64,000 bases of DNA from Diphasiastrum complanatum (GCA_029204225.1 CM055098.1:54632282-54696281), one strand, 5' to 3'; numbered from the stretch's first letter, positions 32,976 through 44,277 are shown. Translations and numbers: made by a program. Notes: generated from the letters alone by a model not told the origin.

Positions 32976-33534
32976 CATTTATTTATTTTTTTCAATATCC
33001 TCATCTTGTGGTGAATTGGAGTAGAACCCTTGACCTCATATAGAGGAAATGGAGCTTTTACTAGTCATTCTAGTTGCATGGACCAAATAAAGCCATGGCT
33101 ATTATTAGAGCTTTGATTAAGGTTGATAATTTATAGTTTTTAATGCATGAGTGGCCCTCACTACCTACAAGTCTTAGAAGAAAAACTAGTGAAAATATAA
33201 GTAGGAATGAATGATATCATTCGCTTAAGAATCAAGTGATGCATAAGTTGAATCTTCTATGTGAGAGCTTTTGATTAATTTTGACTTTATTAATAAAGGT
33301 TTGCATAATAGGTTAGAGAAACCACAATGTTTTTTTTTGTAATGTATGATCCTTACTCTTTTGCTCTATTTTTAGATGACATAAGAGCCAACTATTTGAT
33401 AGTGACATGAGTAAGTTGTTTTGCTTAAGATTTAGCTATGAGATTTTGCTACGGTAATTGTAAATATTGTTTTAATAAGACATCAAACCAAGGAGGTATA
33501 TATATAAAATGTGTCTAGTATTATACAATGACTA
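32976..33534. other. Intergenic stretch without recognised content
   Basis: No feature can be supported. 33530-33534 (gacta) directly abuts the Copia-D LTR and would be one copy of its target duplication if the LTR end is correct. Confidence 0.4.
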
Positions 33535-33920
33535 TGTGGGCAACGAGCGTGAAACAACACAGTTACTAAAAGTGCTAAAGTGAACTGTGACGTGGTATGC
33601 ATCGTACAGGACAGTGTGGATGACGTGGACCTCGAACTCGAAGATCTTGAAATTGAACGAGGTCGAATAAGAAGATGAGAACTCGTAGACCTCGAACTCG
33701 AAGAGTTCGTTGTCGATCCTGTTTCTGCTCCAGTTGATTGATTGCACAGACGTTTGACTTCAGAGAGTAAGGCTACAATGTCATTGTAGAGAGAGTGTGT
33801 GTATATTTACAATATAGTGTACTGGTACTCAAGATGAGGAACTCGAATGATTCAAGTTCTGATGACTCAAATTCTTATGGTTTGAATTCTGGTGAATTGG
33901 AGTGATGCTTAATTCCAACA
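33535..33920 (-). repeat. Copia-D 3' LTR (386 bp, minus strand)
   Basis: On the minus strand it begins TGTTGGAATTAAGC right after the polypurine tract and ends GTTGCCCACA. It contains two copies of gacctcgaactcgaaga (about 33628 and 33688) and the small hairpin cgaactc-gaa-gagttcg. RNaseH coding sequence stands on the correct side. Confidence 0.75.
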
Positions 33921-33948
33921 CCCCCCCCCCCCCCCCCCCCCCCCCCCC
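33921..33948 (-). repeat. C28 homopolymer (G28 on the coding strand) at the Copia-D polypurine tract
   Basis: Twenty-eight uninterrupted C residues stand exactly between the RNaseH stop region and the LTR start. On the element's coding strand this is a G run in the polypurine-tract position, probably expanded by slippage. An assembly or sequencing length error is possible. Confidence 0.85.
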
Positions 33949-34192
33949 AAGCTTAACTCCTAGGATCCTGAATGAAATTAAGCAAGCTACACAATGCAAT
34001 ATGCTTTTCTCTTGACAAAGGCTTAGTCAAGATATCAGCCAACATACTGGCAGTAGAAAAGTAGCTTAATTCGACATCCTTATTCTGAACTTTCTCTCTA
34101 AGAAAATGAAATTAAACTTCAATGTGTTTAGTTCTAGAGTGAGTTCTTGGGAGTTCAGAGATAGAGCAATGCAACTCTGATTGTCGCAATAG
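33949..34192 (-). pseudogene. Copia-D RNaseH C-terminus, truncated
   Basis: Across two frames the minus strand reads YCDNQSCIALS, HSRTKHIEV, FHFLREKVQNKDVEL and ADILTKPLSREKH, the standard end of Copia RNaseH (CDNQ.A..., H.RTKHIE...). It is cut at 34192 by the Gypsy-F LTR, so Gypsy-F inserted into Copia-D or replaced its left part. Confidence 0.85.
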
Positions 34193-35011
34193 TGTTGGGG
34201 GTATTTCCAACAAAGTGTAAATAAATAAAATTGTCCAATAAAATGTGTTGCGAGGGCATGGCATCTTGCGCGCGTAAGCCCATGGCCCAATGAGCACGCA
34301 AGCTTAAGTGTAAATAAAATAAAATTGACTTGGGCCTTGGAATTAAAATAAAACTAGAGGCCCAAAGTCATTTTTAAACTTAGAGATCACTTTTTAGAGT
34401 TGGGTCCAAGTTGGGACTCACATGAATCTTGTGAAGTTTAATGTACTTTTTATGGACCCTTGGATCAAGTTGGGTCCAAGATGAATGGATAGGATCAATG
34501 TAATTATTAGCCAATAGGATTGAGGGGCAAGGGCCTTCCCCATTTTATAAAAAGGCACCATTTGTACAATATTTTCATGCTTAATAGAGAGGAGGAGACT
34601 CTATCATTTTGAGAGCTCAAGCATCCTCATTTGCTAATCACTCTTGCTTATGCTATTGTTGTGATTGCTTGATATTTTCATTTCTTCCATGCTTTTTGTT
34701 TGTGATTAGTTAAGGTTTCTCCGTAAGCAATGACATGGAGCATTTGAGCTAACCTCCATCTCATTTCTCTCTCTTTCTCTCTTCTCTTCTCTCTTCCTCT
34801 TCTTTTCTATCCTTTCCCTTCACCCAAAATCATGATGAATGTTAGTGTAGAGGAGTAGAGTTAAGCAGGGTAGTGTTAGTGGAGGTAGAGTTAGATGCAA
34901 AGTAGGAAACTAACTAAAATTAGCATCTATGCATAGTTAGGTACCTATCCAGTGATCTAACCCTTGTTGACAGGTGGGAGGGCTATACTACGCAAGATCT
35001 TCGATGCTACA
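34193..35011 (+). repeat. Gypsy-F 5' LTR (819 bp)
   Basis: It starts TGTTGGGGGT and ends GATGCTACA. It includes CCAAT at 34511, a strong TATA box at 34546-34553 and a CT-rich run at 34767-34820 downstream of the likely transcription start. Confidence 0.85.
34546..34553 (+). promoter_or_regulatory. Gypsy-F LTR TATA box
   Basis: TATAAAAA within cattttataaaaaggc, with CCAAT 35 bp upstream, is in the expected mid-LTR place for a retrotransposon promoter. Confidence 0.7.
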
Positions 35012-35012
35012 G

Positions 35013-35030
35013 TGGCGTCGTTGCCGGGGA
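35013..35030 (+). other. Gypsy-F primer-binding site, tRNA-Asp type
   Basis: TGGCGTCGTTGCCGGGGA differs at one base (C to T) from the complement of the plant tRNA-Asp(GUC) 3' end. It lies one base after the LTR end. Confidence 0.88.
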
Positions 35031-36310
35031 TAGGTTTCCACTAACTAGTTTAGCTGCATTTTAGCTATTTTCTTGCTTTTTAGAGTAGTTTTAAGTAGAT
35101 TTTTGGGTGTTTAGAGTTAGTTTTTAGTATTTTTTTTGTGTTTGGACTATTCACAGCTAGCGGAGGAGGTGTGACAGGATAGAGGAGGCCCTGAATAGCC
35201 TCTAAGGGCTTGAAACCCAAACCAACTAGCCAAAAAATCCAAAAAACACACCAATCCGTATTTTGGAGAGAAAAAGAGCCTAAAATCTCATCAGATTTTT
35301 ATATCTCCAGAACTAGTGAGAATTAACCCTTGCATGACTGGCAGTAGCTCCAAGGTACTGTCCCAGACCTGCATAGAGGCCTGCAAGAGTTAGTTCCAAG
35401 CAAATTGTAAAAATCAGAGAAAAATCATAAAAAAAATCCAAAAAACCCTTGAAAAAATCCAAAAAAATTCAAATCTTCATAAGAACTCTCGTAGAGCCCT
35501 CTAAAGTTCCATCTCAGTGAGACCAAGACACAGAGAAGCTTGCGAGAGTTAGTTTGATGTCTAAGTGCCTGTGCGAGAGTTCCCAGTGAAAAAAAGACAG
35601 GAAAGTATCAGTGAACCCTCGCAGACAGCAAAATTTTTAGTTCCAGTGAGCAAGAACTCTTGTAGAGGATTCTGAAGTTCCATCTCAGTGAGACCAGGAC
35701 ACAGAAGAGCTTGCGAGAGTTATTTTGATTCCAGTGATCAGAAAATTAGGTTTAAGTGCTAAAAAATCACAATAAATGAAGATTTAGCAAATCCTTCCAA
35801 TAAGAACTCTCGCAAACCCCCTCAATTGATTCAAAATGTTAATTTCCATTAGTGATAAAGCTTGCGAGAGTTAGTACAGAGATTTGGTGAAGATCAAGCC
35901 AAAATAGTGGTTTTGAACCATCGCAGACAGTGAAATTTTCACTTCTTGCGAGAGTTAATTCTCGTAGAGAATTCCGTAGTGAGATCTGACCCAGATTCAG
36001 CTACTGTGAGTCTTGCGAGAGTTGCTTCCCAAAGATCTGAGAGATATCATATTTTTTATCTACAAAAACAGCTAAAGAACCCTCGCACAAGAGAACCCCC
36101 GTAGACTAGATCAGTGAAAAGATCTACATCAGATCCAGCTACTGTCAAAATCTCAGGTCAATCAGTGCAAGGAGTAAAAAGTTATCAAGGAAAAACCATT
36201 GAAAAAGGTCTAAAATTCACTTTCGGCCAATCAAATCGATCAGATCCTTGAGATCCAGACTGCATCCTACTACATAAGCAAGATCCAATCACTTTGGAAC
36301 CCACCATCGG
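35031..36310 (+). repeat. Gypsy-F leader with inverted-repeat motif array
   Basis: The motif cttgcgagagtt and its complement-like partner aactctcgcaga recur about a dozen times (for example 35482, 35538, 35570, 35612, 35652, 35709, 35803, 35860, 35915, 35944, 36012, 36076). Two 76-bp units (35482-35560 and 35652-35730) each begin agaactct(c/t)g and end cgagagtt, so each can fold back on itself. No open frame spans the leader. Confidence 0.75.
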
Positions 36311-36700
36311 ATGAATCTGAGATCGGGACGATCAATATCACGAAGGATAGAAAATCAAGCACCACACCTTCCCAGATTAGCAGCTGTGCAACAAGAGGCA
36401 GAACCAGAACCAACACCAATGGATCCAATGGGCCAACCCATACCTATCGCTCCCTTGCAAGCAGTCTGGAGAGCACCACAGATGGAAATACCAAAATACG
36501 ACGGATCATCAGATCTCATCTGATTCCTCCAGATCTACGAGCAAGCTTGTGAAATCTATGGCAAATGACACAGAATTGCGGAATGTCCCTACAAGGGACA
36601 ATATACATCCTTCTGTCGAGAATGCGGTTATGGACACTGTTACAAGAATTGTCCATTTAAACCTGGAACCAGTGCACCTCTTAACTTCATTGCAATACAG
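36311..36700 (+). pseudogene. Gypsy-F gag remnant with zinc knuckle
   Basis: ATG 36311 opens with MNLRSGRS, a common Gypsy gag start, and continues to EIPKYDGSSDLI, TGA (36521-36523) and FLQIYEQACEIYG. Immediately after a second stop, a cysteine-rich CPYKGQYTSFCRECGYGHC segment follows, so about 200 residues of the gag body are missing. A Gypsy block on the other strand has a TGA at the same alignment position. Confidence 0.75.
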
Positions 36701-36941
36701 CAAACATCAGTTTCAGTAGGGATGCCATCGGAAGGACACCAATTCCATGCTCCTGTGCTAGCTATTACACAAGCACAGAAGAGGCTCCCTCACCACCACC
36801 CTTGGTCACTGACCACCAACCCTCAACTTCAGCACCATATCCGAATGTGAGGGAAGAAAGAAGGCAGTACCAGAAAATAAGACACTAGGTACAAAGGACC
36901 ATCCCACGAAACCTTCCGTTGGCGTCAAATGAGAACCGCAA

Positions 36942-37976
36942 GTGGACTCACCACTACGCACTGATCAGAATGATCGGTTGCACCAACATGAACCACCTTT
37001 TCACATGGTGGAGCCCAAGGAACCACGCACTATAAGGCTCACACTTTTGCTATCAAGTCGTGTTAGTTTACCACTCGGAGAACTATTGCGGATTGCACCA
37101 CAAGCGAAAAGCCTTCTAGCTGAATGGGCCAAAGCGGATGAGGAGCCAGTAGCGCATGAGCCCATATATTGTACGGGCTATGAAGAAACAAGTAACGTCC
37201 TCCACATCGGAACAGCATGGAAAAGTGAGGAACACAACATCACTTTTCCAATCAAACACAAGAGATACGAGGACGAGGCAGTAGTGGTAGATGGAGGATC
37301 GGGTGTCAATTTGATCTCCACCACTTTGTATAAAACATGGGGTCTGCAAGGGTTGAAGCCAGCAAGATTCGCCATCAAGCTAGTAGATCAATCCTATGTG
37401 AAACCAAAAGGTGTAGTTGTCGATATCTCTGTAAAGATAGCAAGCATGCAATTTGTGATTACTTTTGTGGTCATGGATATACCTAAATCTCCATCTGCAT
37501 ACCGTGTTTTACAGGGAAGACCATGGTTGAGGACTGCGCAAGTACTACATAACTGGGGTACGGGAAAACTCACCTTCGAGAACAGAGAACAGGCTGTAAA
37601 GGTTGATCCAACCACATAGGCGGTGAAACCTATTGCACTCAAGGCTAATGACGGATCATCTACGATAGATCACATGACTGATCACCCAAGGCCAACCAAG
37701 GGAGGTCACTATGATTCAGATATGGATGTCGTAAGATGGACGGATGCATTAGCAACTATTGACTGTCGGGCATGTCCACATGAATCAGATCATGAACCCA
37801 GTACATCTTCACCCAAGTGTTACACTATGGACACACCAATCACATTTGGGGTGAATATGATAAACGTAACATGGTTGTTAGCGGAACCTATTGAAAACCT
37901 AGTGGACGATGATCTAGTCCCTTGCCAACATGCTCTAACTTATAAAAAGGAGATTGAGCTGACTGATGAATAGGTC
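36942..37976 (+). pseudogene. Gypsy-F aspartic protease and unassigned tail
   Basis: The frame holds a retropepsin-like domain: EAVVVDGGSGVNLIS (active-site D, D-G-G-S rather than D-S/T-G) and later YRVLQGRPWLR, the usual flap and C-terminal motif (LLGRPWL). A TAG at 37617-37619 breaks the frame, which then runs on to TGA/TAG at about 37973 with acidic sequence of no known domain (HYDSDMDVVRW, CYTMDTPITFG). RT never begins. Confidence 0.8.
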
Positions 37977-37994
37977 CTACACCACATGGACCCA

Positions 37995-38209
37995 GATCAA
38001 TACTGTGGACAGTTTTTCACACATGTGAGGCCACTTTCACTAATTTATGAAGTTTTGATCCATTGGTCTTGCTTAAATCTAAGTGTAGTGAATCTAGATC
38101 AAGATCTAAAGTGTAGAACTTGATAGATCCATTGATTAAGCAACCAATACCTCTCTATAATTGTTAAGTACAATCATTATTGTCTTTTAAACTGAAATTT
38201 TATCAATTC
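37995..38209 (+). repeat. Copia LTR fragment (same family as the Copia-C 3' LTR)
   Basis: It matches the last 210 bp of the LTR at 55376-56237, sharing 'actgtggacagt', 'tcactaatttatga', 'gaatctagatcaagatcta' and 'cttgatagatccattgatta' and ending ttttatca against tttatca. The CACGTG palindrome of the intact copy reads CACATG here, consistent with CpG decay. Confidence 0.85.
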
Positions 38210-38660
38210 CCTCAACCTAGAACCATGCAACTTGACTTTGGAGTTTTTATTATTTTATTTTATTTAGACCCCAAGTCTTTTATTCAAGTTCTACCTAACC
38301 ATTTTGTGTGCTCATTGGGTTGGACTAACACATGCATGACGCCAGTGCCCTCACACTTATTTTTCCAACTGTACAATGTATTGTGGTGGGGCGCACTAGG
38401 TAAGGCTTGGCCAACAGTATTTTAAGTGGTGGGACCCACTTGTTTATTTTATGTACAAGAAATACCCACAACAGGGTCCTCGGCCCAAAGTAGTGCCGGT
38501 CCCTCGGCACTAGGCTGCAACTATCATGGAGGGGCACTGTTGTAGTTCTTTTATTGCTGGGACATGGGTGCTTAAGAAAAAGCGTGGATAGAATTCGCTT
38601 ACGTAAAATCTGAGGCTTTAATGGATGATGGCAATCAGCAAGAACTTGGACTTGTTAGAT
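38210..38660. other. Stretch without recognised content
   Basis: No open frame of note. It could be LTR sequence of the minus-strand Gypsy block that follows, but no TG/CA boundary was found. Confidence 0.4.
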
Positions 38661-38662
38661 TT

Positions 38663-40317
38663 TCAATAATATCCATAAGGGTCTGGTTGCCATTCCGGAT
38701 AACCTTGTCCATTGACAATTGGGTAGTTGATGCATTCCATCGGAGGATCCCAAGATAAATCTTGCTGATATAATGGATTCTCATAGAAAGACGCAACTGG
38801 TCCCAATGTCCTAGACTCCCCCAAATTGTAAGGTGGATATGACGTGCTTGCTTGACTCGCTTGTCTATCCAGGTATTCGTGGTATGCCATAACCTGATGA
38901 CTTTCCTCAGCTGTCTATATCATAGATTGAGGACAAGGCTTTGTCATTGTAGGCACTGGTGCTTGTTGTACTGGAGGCCTATTTGGGCTTGGATTCCCTG
39001 GATTTGGCCTTTGAAGAATGGACATACCCTGAATTGGCATTGATCTGGGGGTCTGTAGAATTGTGGAACAATTAGACTTTGGTTGAATCTTGCTCGTTGA
39101 GGGACAATCATCAACTTTAATCTTCCCTTGATCATTGCACTTCTCCGTTGAAGGCTGTGCGATTGCGCTTTTCCTTGGATCTTGTGTTGATTTGTCTTCA
39201 ATTTGCTCTTTTGACACTGGTCCCCTTTGTAATTCATCACGAAGAAATCCTTACAATGATTGCGCTAAGAGCCCTGATAAGACCTGCTGGAATTCCTCAG
39301 TTGTCAATTTCTTGACTTCCTCAACTATCACTGGCTTGATGGATTCTACCAGCTCTTGCTTCTGTGATGTTGTTGTCGGTTTGTTCGTGGGTGTGTCTAC
39401 GTGCCTTGGGACTTTTGTCAAAATGTCTTTTTCCTCACTCGTTTCATAACCCGATGGCACTAAGATTTTTCTTTTATAGTGCGTTCAAGGTGGAAGGGTC
39501 ACCACAGGTGCATGTTGGTCTACATAGGCCAAATGCCTATGTAGGTCTACATAGGCCAAATGCCTCCTGGCTATTTGTGAATTTCTCTTCGGGCAATCTC
39601 AGCATGGATGACTGACTCCGCATTGTGCACAACAAAGTTCGAATGTTGATGGATCCCCTCGATGTGGATATTTAGCTCAACGATGTTTTCCTCCACATCC
39701 ATAGCATTTACCGAGTGTAATATACCATAGCCTCTAAGTTGATAGGCATACACTGGTAATAGATTCCCCTTAGGATCTTCCACAAAATAAATTGGTAGGC
39801 TATTGTGGTCTTCCTTGGAGTTCGGAGACATGCAAGATGATATGACCAATACTTTTACCTTGCCACTAGTTGTTGAAGAAACTCGTGATTTAGATGGATC
39901 ACTTTGACATCCATCCTTCGGATGAGCTCCTTGTTGGCTTGATTCTACTTTTGACCGTTGAATCCTTGAATTTGGTCGTAGAACTTGCTGCTCTGCATTT
40001 TGTCCTTGTGAGAAGCACGGATTCTTGATTGGACACCTTGTACTTGGATGATCTCCAAAGCAGAAGATACATTCATCCTTCTCAAGAAACTTAACTAAGT
40101 GAGCATAAGCTTGTTGACAGCTTGAAGTGCAAGGTACTTGGTCTTCTGCTGCACTTGATTCGCTTGACTCTGCTCCACTTAGTTGCCTTCCACAGGTTTC
40201 TATTCTTGTTTGATCATCGTTTGTTGAAGACTCTAGTTCCTCTGATTCTCCATCTGATGATTCGGCAATTTGATGGATCTGATTGGCATAGTCTCTAATT
40301 ATTTCATGAGGGAACTT
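38663..40317 (-). pseudogene. Unassigned ORF of a minus-strand Gypsy-like element, zinc-knuckle-like motif
   Basis: An open frame runs from about 40317 to 39571 without stop: acidic (HQIAESSDGESEELESS), then CIFCFGDHPSTRC (40034-40071, C-X2-C-X3-H-X4-C, one residue short of the usual knuckle), then a basic and finally a compact segment (NLLPVYAYQLRGYGILHSV). After a frame change, 39480-38663 continues with Q/P-rich sequence and two in-frame stops, ending in ...PDPYGYY. It lies downstream of the protease below in transcription direction. I do not recognise the family. Confidence 0.5.
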
Positions 40318-40629
40318 CTACAACTTAGACAATTTTTCAAGGATGGTCTCCATAACTCAGCACTGTAGTGTTGCAAAGGTAGTTGAGTTATGTATTGCTT
40401 CTGTGATAGTGCAATGATAATGTTGTTCCAAATTTTTTTTTGTTTTTGAATGAGAAGAAGAAGAAGAGAAAAGAGTCGGTAAACGATGAATTAGTATGGA
40501 TGAGAACGAAATAGAAATGGATTTAACATATGAGCACTATGTAGAGGATCCCAATGCCAATGTTTATCAAGCAGAGGTGAGTTACTCTTATGAGATGGCA
40601 CAGCCATACGACCCCAATCAACCTCAGTA

Positions 40630-41191
40630 TCATGACACAATCGATTGTTGCCACTTGTAACTCCAGTTGATGATATCCGTAGCCTTGGTATAGTGGCCCT
40701 TCTCTTTGATGTCACGATAATTTTCAAGAATAGACTCTGTGGTAGAGGATCCATATTCGGGGATTCGTGCGAGTTTGATCTTACCAGCAGAGTTAATGGT
40801 GGCTAATGTTTCTTGATTACCAAATGTAACGCGTTCCAATCGTGTACTAGTTGCGCGTTAGAGAGCCATGGCCTACCTAGGAGCAATTCATATGAATAGG
40901 CATTGCTAGGGATATCTAGCACTACCAAATCCAGTGTGAAGTTCAAACCTCCTAGTTTCAGCCTTACGTCTGGTATAAGGATGTTGATATGATGTGGACT
41001 CCTGATCCGCCATCTAATACTGCCAAGACAACGCGAGAATGTCCGTAAGTTGCAGGAATGCATATATTTTCCTTGTCACTTGCAAGGATTACTGAGATGC
41101 AGGGGTACCTAAGGGATACCATTCGTGTATTCAATATAGAGAGAGTTAGATGAGAAGTGAAATAAGAAGAGACTAAGTGAAGAGGTTTCAT
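40630..41191 (-). pseudogene. Gypsy-type aspartic protease, minus strand, frameshifted
   Basis: VVLAVLDGGSGVHIIS with active-site D, then in the next frame ILIPDVRLKLGG, LVVLDIPSNAYSYELLLGRP and WLSNAQLVHDW. It parallels the Gypsy-F protease (VVVDGGSGVNLIS ... VLQGRPWLRTAQVLHNW), so both are one lineage. A frameshift lies near 41050. It ends with an acidic tail comparable to the tail of Gypsy-F. Confidence 0.8.
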
Positions 41192-41194
41192 TCC

Positions 41195-41367
41195 TCATTA
41201 CAGACAAAACGTACATTTTCTAGGTCAGATTCATCCCCATAGAATTTACAAGCATTTTTGAAATCTTGGAGAAATCATGTCGGATCTGATGCTCCATGGT
41301 ACTTGCGTGCTTCAATCCTTGGAAGCCTTTTCTCCAATTTGGGTGGTGGATTGGATGGTCCTTCCAT
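41195..41367 (-). pseudogene. Gag N-terminal remnant of the minus-strand Gypsy block
   Basis: From ATG 41367: MEGPSNPPPKLEKRLPRIE, then KYHGASDPT, TGA (41277-41275) and FLQDFKNACKFYG. It aligns with the Gypsy-F gag start at YDGSSDLI-stop-FLQ....AC..YG. The gag body and knuckle are missing before the protease. Confidence 0.75.
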
Positions 41368-41479
41368 GTTGATCTGAACGGATTATCACAAGACCAAACA
41401 AATGGTTTGGGTGGATGGATGAGGGCAAAGGTCTCTCCCTAGTCTACGGCTTCCATCTAGGTCATGTCTAAGGCCCGGA

Positions 41480-41813
41480 CCCATATTTGGCCATAATCAA
41501 CATGAAACATCAATCTTGATTTTGGAAGCAATTTTGTGTCAATCTCTCCATTTGTCTTTATTTGTTTTGAATGATTTGAGTTTCTATCATAGTGTAATTT
41601 GTTTTCAGGTTGGAGTCTGTACTCTGACAGGTTTTCACACGTGTGAAACCAGCAAGTACATTTACCTTCATTAATGATTGTTCTTGTTAGATTTTCATGC
41701 CTAGAATTGATCTAAATCTTGTGTAGATTGATATATCAATTGTATCTAACATCCAATCCCTCTTGTGGATCATTTTAGGATCCATTCTTGGTCCTATTTT
41801 GTAGATTTCCACA
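41480..41813 (+). repeat. Copia-B 5' LTR, left part eroded
   Basis: It ends gatttccaca at 41813 before the primer site. It is diverged but recognisably like the Copia-C LTR ('gattga..taaatcttgtgtagattgatatatc'). It contains the 16-bp palindrome tttcacacgtgtgaaa (41633-41648). I could not find a TG start; 41480 is an estimate. Confidence 0.75.
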
Positions 41814-41826
41814 TGGTATCAGAGCC
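41814..41826 (+). other. Copia-B primer-binding site, tRNA-iMet type
   Basis: TGGTATCAGAGCC is identical to the Copia-A site. Confidence 0.93.
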
Positions 41827-42413
41827 AAGTACAAGAGAATTTAGTGATATTGATGGGGTTGATCCAAAACTTAGTCCAAATTAGCAAGTTTTTGGAAACT
41901 AGCTAATTTTTGTGTGGCGAGTTGGATTTGATAGGTATACTCAATATTTTTTGACCAAAACTTGTTTTGGATTGTAGGAGTACTTTTCACACGTGTGAGG
42001 CCATACAGGTCTGGTTTTGGTTGAGAAAATTCAAAAATTTGTATAATTTGACTCACGCACCCAAATTGAGAGATTTTAAGTGCAAATTCAAGCTTTTTCT
42101 ATAGAGATTCTATTCGCATGATTTGTTCTTGGATTAGATCAGCCAAAAAATTAAATTTGAAGCTTGATTCAGGTGCATTAAATGAGTTTCTCTGATTTTT
42201 TGAGTGCATGTTGAAGTTGAGAGAGATATTGCCAAAAATCATAGATTAAGGAGTGATTTTGCAAGATTGAGACTAGAATCTAAATTTCCATCATTCTAGA
42301 TTGGTTCATGAGTGATAGGATTGTGTCTATAAGCTTTCAAATTGCTATAAGACTTTAGGTTCAGATCTCTTAGAGAAACCATAAGAGTTTCTAATGCTTT
42401 TTCACATTCAAAA

Positions 42414-44275
42414 ATGGCATCAATGGGTGGTTTTTTTGCCTGAAGCTAGTGAAAGGCTCACATCCACTAATTATGCTAATTGGATAGTTCGAATGGAGTC
42501 TTTGCTTGTACTCCATGATCTTTATGACATAGTACTTGAGGTGGAAGTAGAACCTCAAGGAGGAGTTGAATTGGTAAAGTACAAAAAGAGATGTAGAGTT
42601 GCATTAAATTGCATAAAAATGAATGTAAGTAATGAACTTTTGAAAGAAATCTCATCTTGTACCACATCCAAAGAGGCATGAGATTCATTAAAATCAATTT
42701 ATGGATCCAAGAATACTTCAAGGATACTCATGCTTAGGAATCAAATTCTTCAAAGCATGAAAGAAAGTAGTAAAAGTGCCCAAAAATTATGTCTTTAGGA
42801 TCAAATCTTTGAATAGGATCAAATCTTTGAATAAGGAGTTGTCTTCTACAGATGATAAGATCAAAGATGATGAGTTAGTTGAAATCATTTTGAATGGATT
42901 AGGAGATGATTATTCTAATCTTGTTCAAACTTTTGCTATTCAAGATTCATTTCCTAGTATTGAAAAACTTCAAAGTGTGCTTGTAAGTGAGGAGAGTAGA
43001 ATGCTTCATATCAAAAGTAGGATGAGTTCCTTATCTTTGAATGATAGTGATGAAAATGCTAACTTTTCTTTGAAAGGCAAGAAGAAAAAGTTTCCATCCA
43101 AGAAGACTCAAGACATGGAGATGGAGAGCAAGGATGGAGCATCAAGTTCCAAAGGCAAGAGCAAGAAGGACAAGAAGAACAAGAAGAAGCTAAAGTGTTT
43201 CTTTTGTGGGAAAAAGAGACATTTTGCATCCGAGTGCTACAAGAAGAAGAATGCCCAAGAGAAGGACAATCAAGGCAACCTTGTGCTTGAGGAGGAGGAG
43301 GAAGAATGCAATCTATCTTTGATGGTATCCTCACCACAAACATCTAATCAAGACACTTGGTGGATTGATAGTGGGGCAAGCTCCCACATGACTCACCAAA
43401 AAGACTACTTTTCTAATCTACTTTCTTACAATAGTTCTAAGATATTTATCTTCATTGCAAGTGATCAAGAATGTGAGATTGTAGGTGTTGGATCCATTCC
43501 TATATGTCTAGACAATGTTCTTTATGTACCTTCAATTACAAAGAACTTGTTGAGTGTAGGACAACTTATGGATAGTGGATTAGATGTACATTTCAAGCAT
43601 GGAGCATGTTCTATCTTGAAAGAAGAAAAATGTGCTGCTAATGGTTTCAAGCAAGGGAGGTTATTCAAATTGGATGCTAATGTGATGGTTGGAAGTGTGA
43701 ACATGGCAAGGGAGGAGCTCACTCAAGTGGAATTGTGGCACAAAAGGTTAGGCCATCCTAACTACAAAGCTACGGAGACCATGGTGACAAAGTAGCTAGC
43801 AAGTGGACTTCCCAAAACCATATCCAAGTGTGGCAAGCTTTGTGAAGCTTGTGGACTCTCCAAATCTCATAAGCTACCTTTCGAGAGATCTTTGACAAGA
43901 TCTAACTCTCCTCTTGACCTTATACACTTGAATGTTCATTCATTTTCACATGAATTTAATGGCGGAGCTCTTATGTATGTCACTTTTATTGATGATAGAT
44001 CAAGATACTCTTGGGTTTATCTCTTGTCTAAGAAAAGTGAAGTTTTTGAGTCCTTTGTAAAGTTCAAAACTCTTGTGGAAAAGCAACTTAATACTAGATT
44101 GAAAGTATTAAGAAGTGATAATGGAGGGGAGTACATCTCCAATAGGATGAAAGAGTTTTGTGAAACTAATGGCATTAGGAGAGAGTTTTCTTGCACATAT
44201 ACTTCACAACAAAATGGAGTAGCTAAGAGAAAGAATAGAACACTATGTGAGTGTGCTAAAGCCTTGAGATTATAA
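42414..44275 (+). pseudogene. Copia-B gag-protease-integrase, decayed and truncated
   Basis: The start MASMGGF at 42414 is followed by an extra base in a T7 run (42431-42437) that shifts frame. Gag then reads LTSTNYANWIVRMESLL. TGA at 42679-42681 replaces a Trp codon. 42776-43795 carries a lysine-rich stretch, the knuckle CFFCGKKRHFASEC, protease WWIDSGASSHMT and ELWHKRLGHPN of the GAG-pre-integrase, ending at TAG 43793. Integrase resumes at about 43860 with FIDDRSRYSW, SDNGGEY and NGVAKRKNRT (Glu of DDE replaced by Lys) and breaks off at KALRL/44275. It is the same family as Copia-C but clearly diverged from it. Confidence 0.9.
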
Positions 44276-44277
44276 AA

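Larger units (their letters stand above)
34193..37976 (+). mobile_element. Gypsy-F: tRNA-Asp-primed Ty3/Gypsy element, gag-protease part only
   Basis: In order: 5' LTR (34193-35011), primer site (35013-35030), a 1.3-kb repeat-rich leader, a gag N-terminus joined directly to a zinc knuckle, and a retropepsin-like protease with an unassigned tail. No RT, RNaseH, integrase or 3' LTR follows. At about 37990 the sequence changes to a Copia LTR fragment. The tRNA-Asp primer site is typical of the plant Athila/Tat side of Gypsy. Confidence 0.85.

Noticed and set aside
38663-40317. Endogenous pararetrovirus coat protein
   Set aside because: The zinc knuckle spacing and lack of a following RT of that type do not support it. 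The adjacent protease and gag match the Gypsy block, so the ORF was left unassigned.
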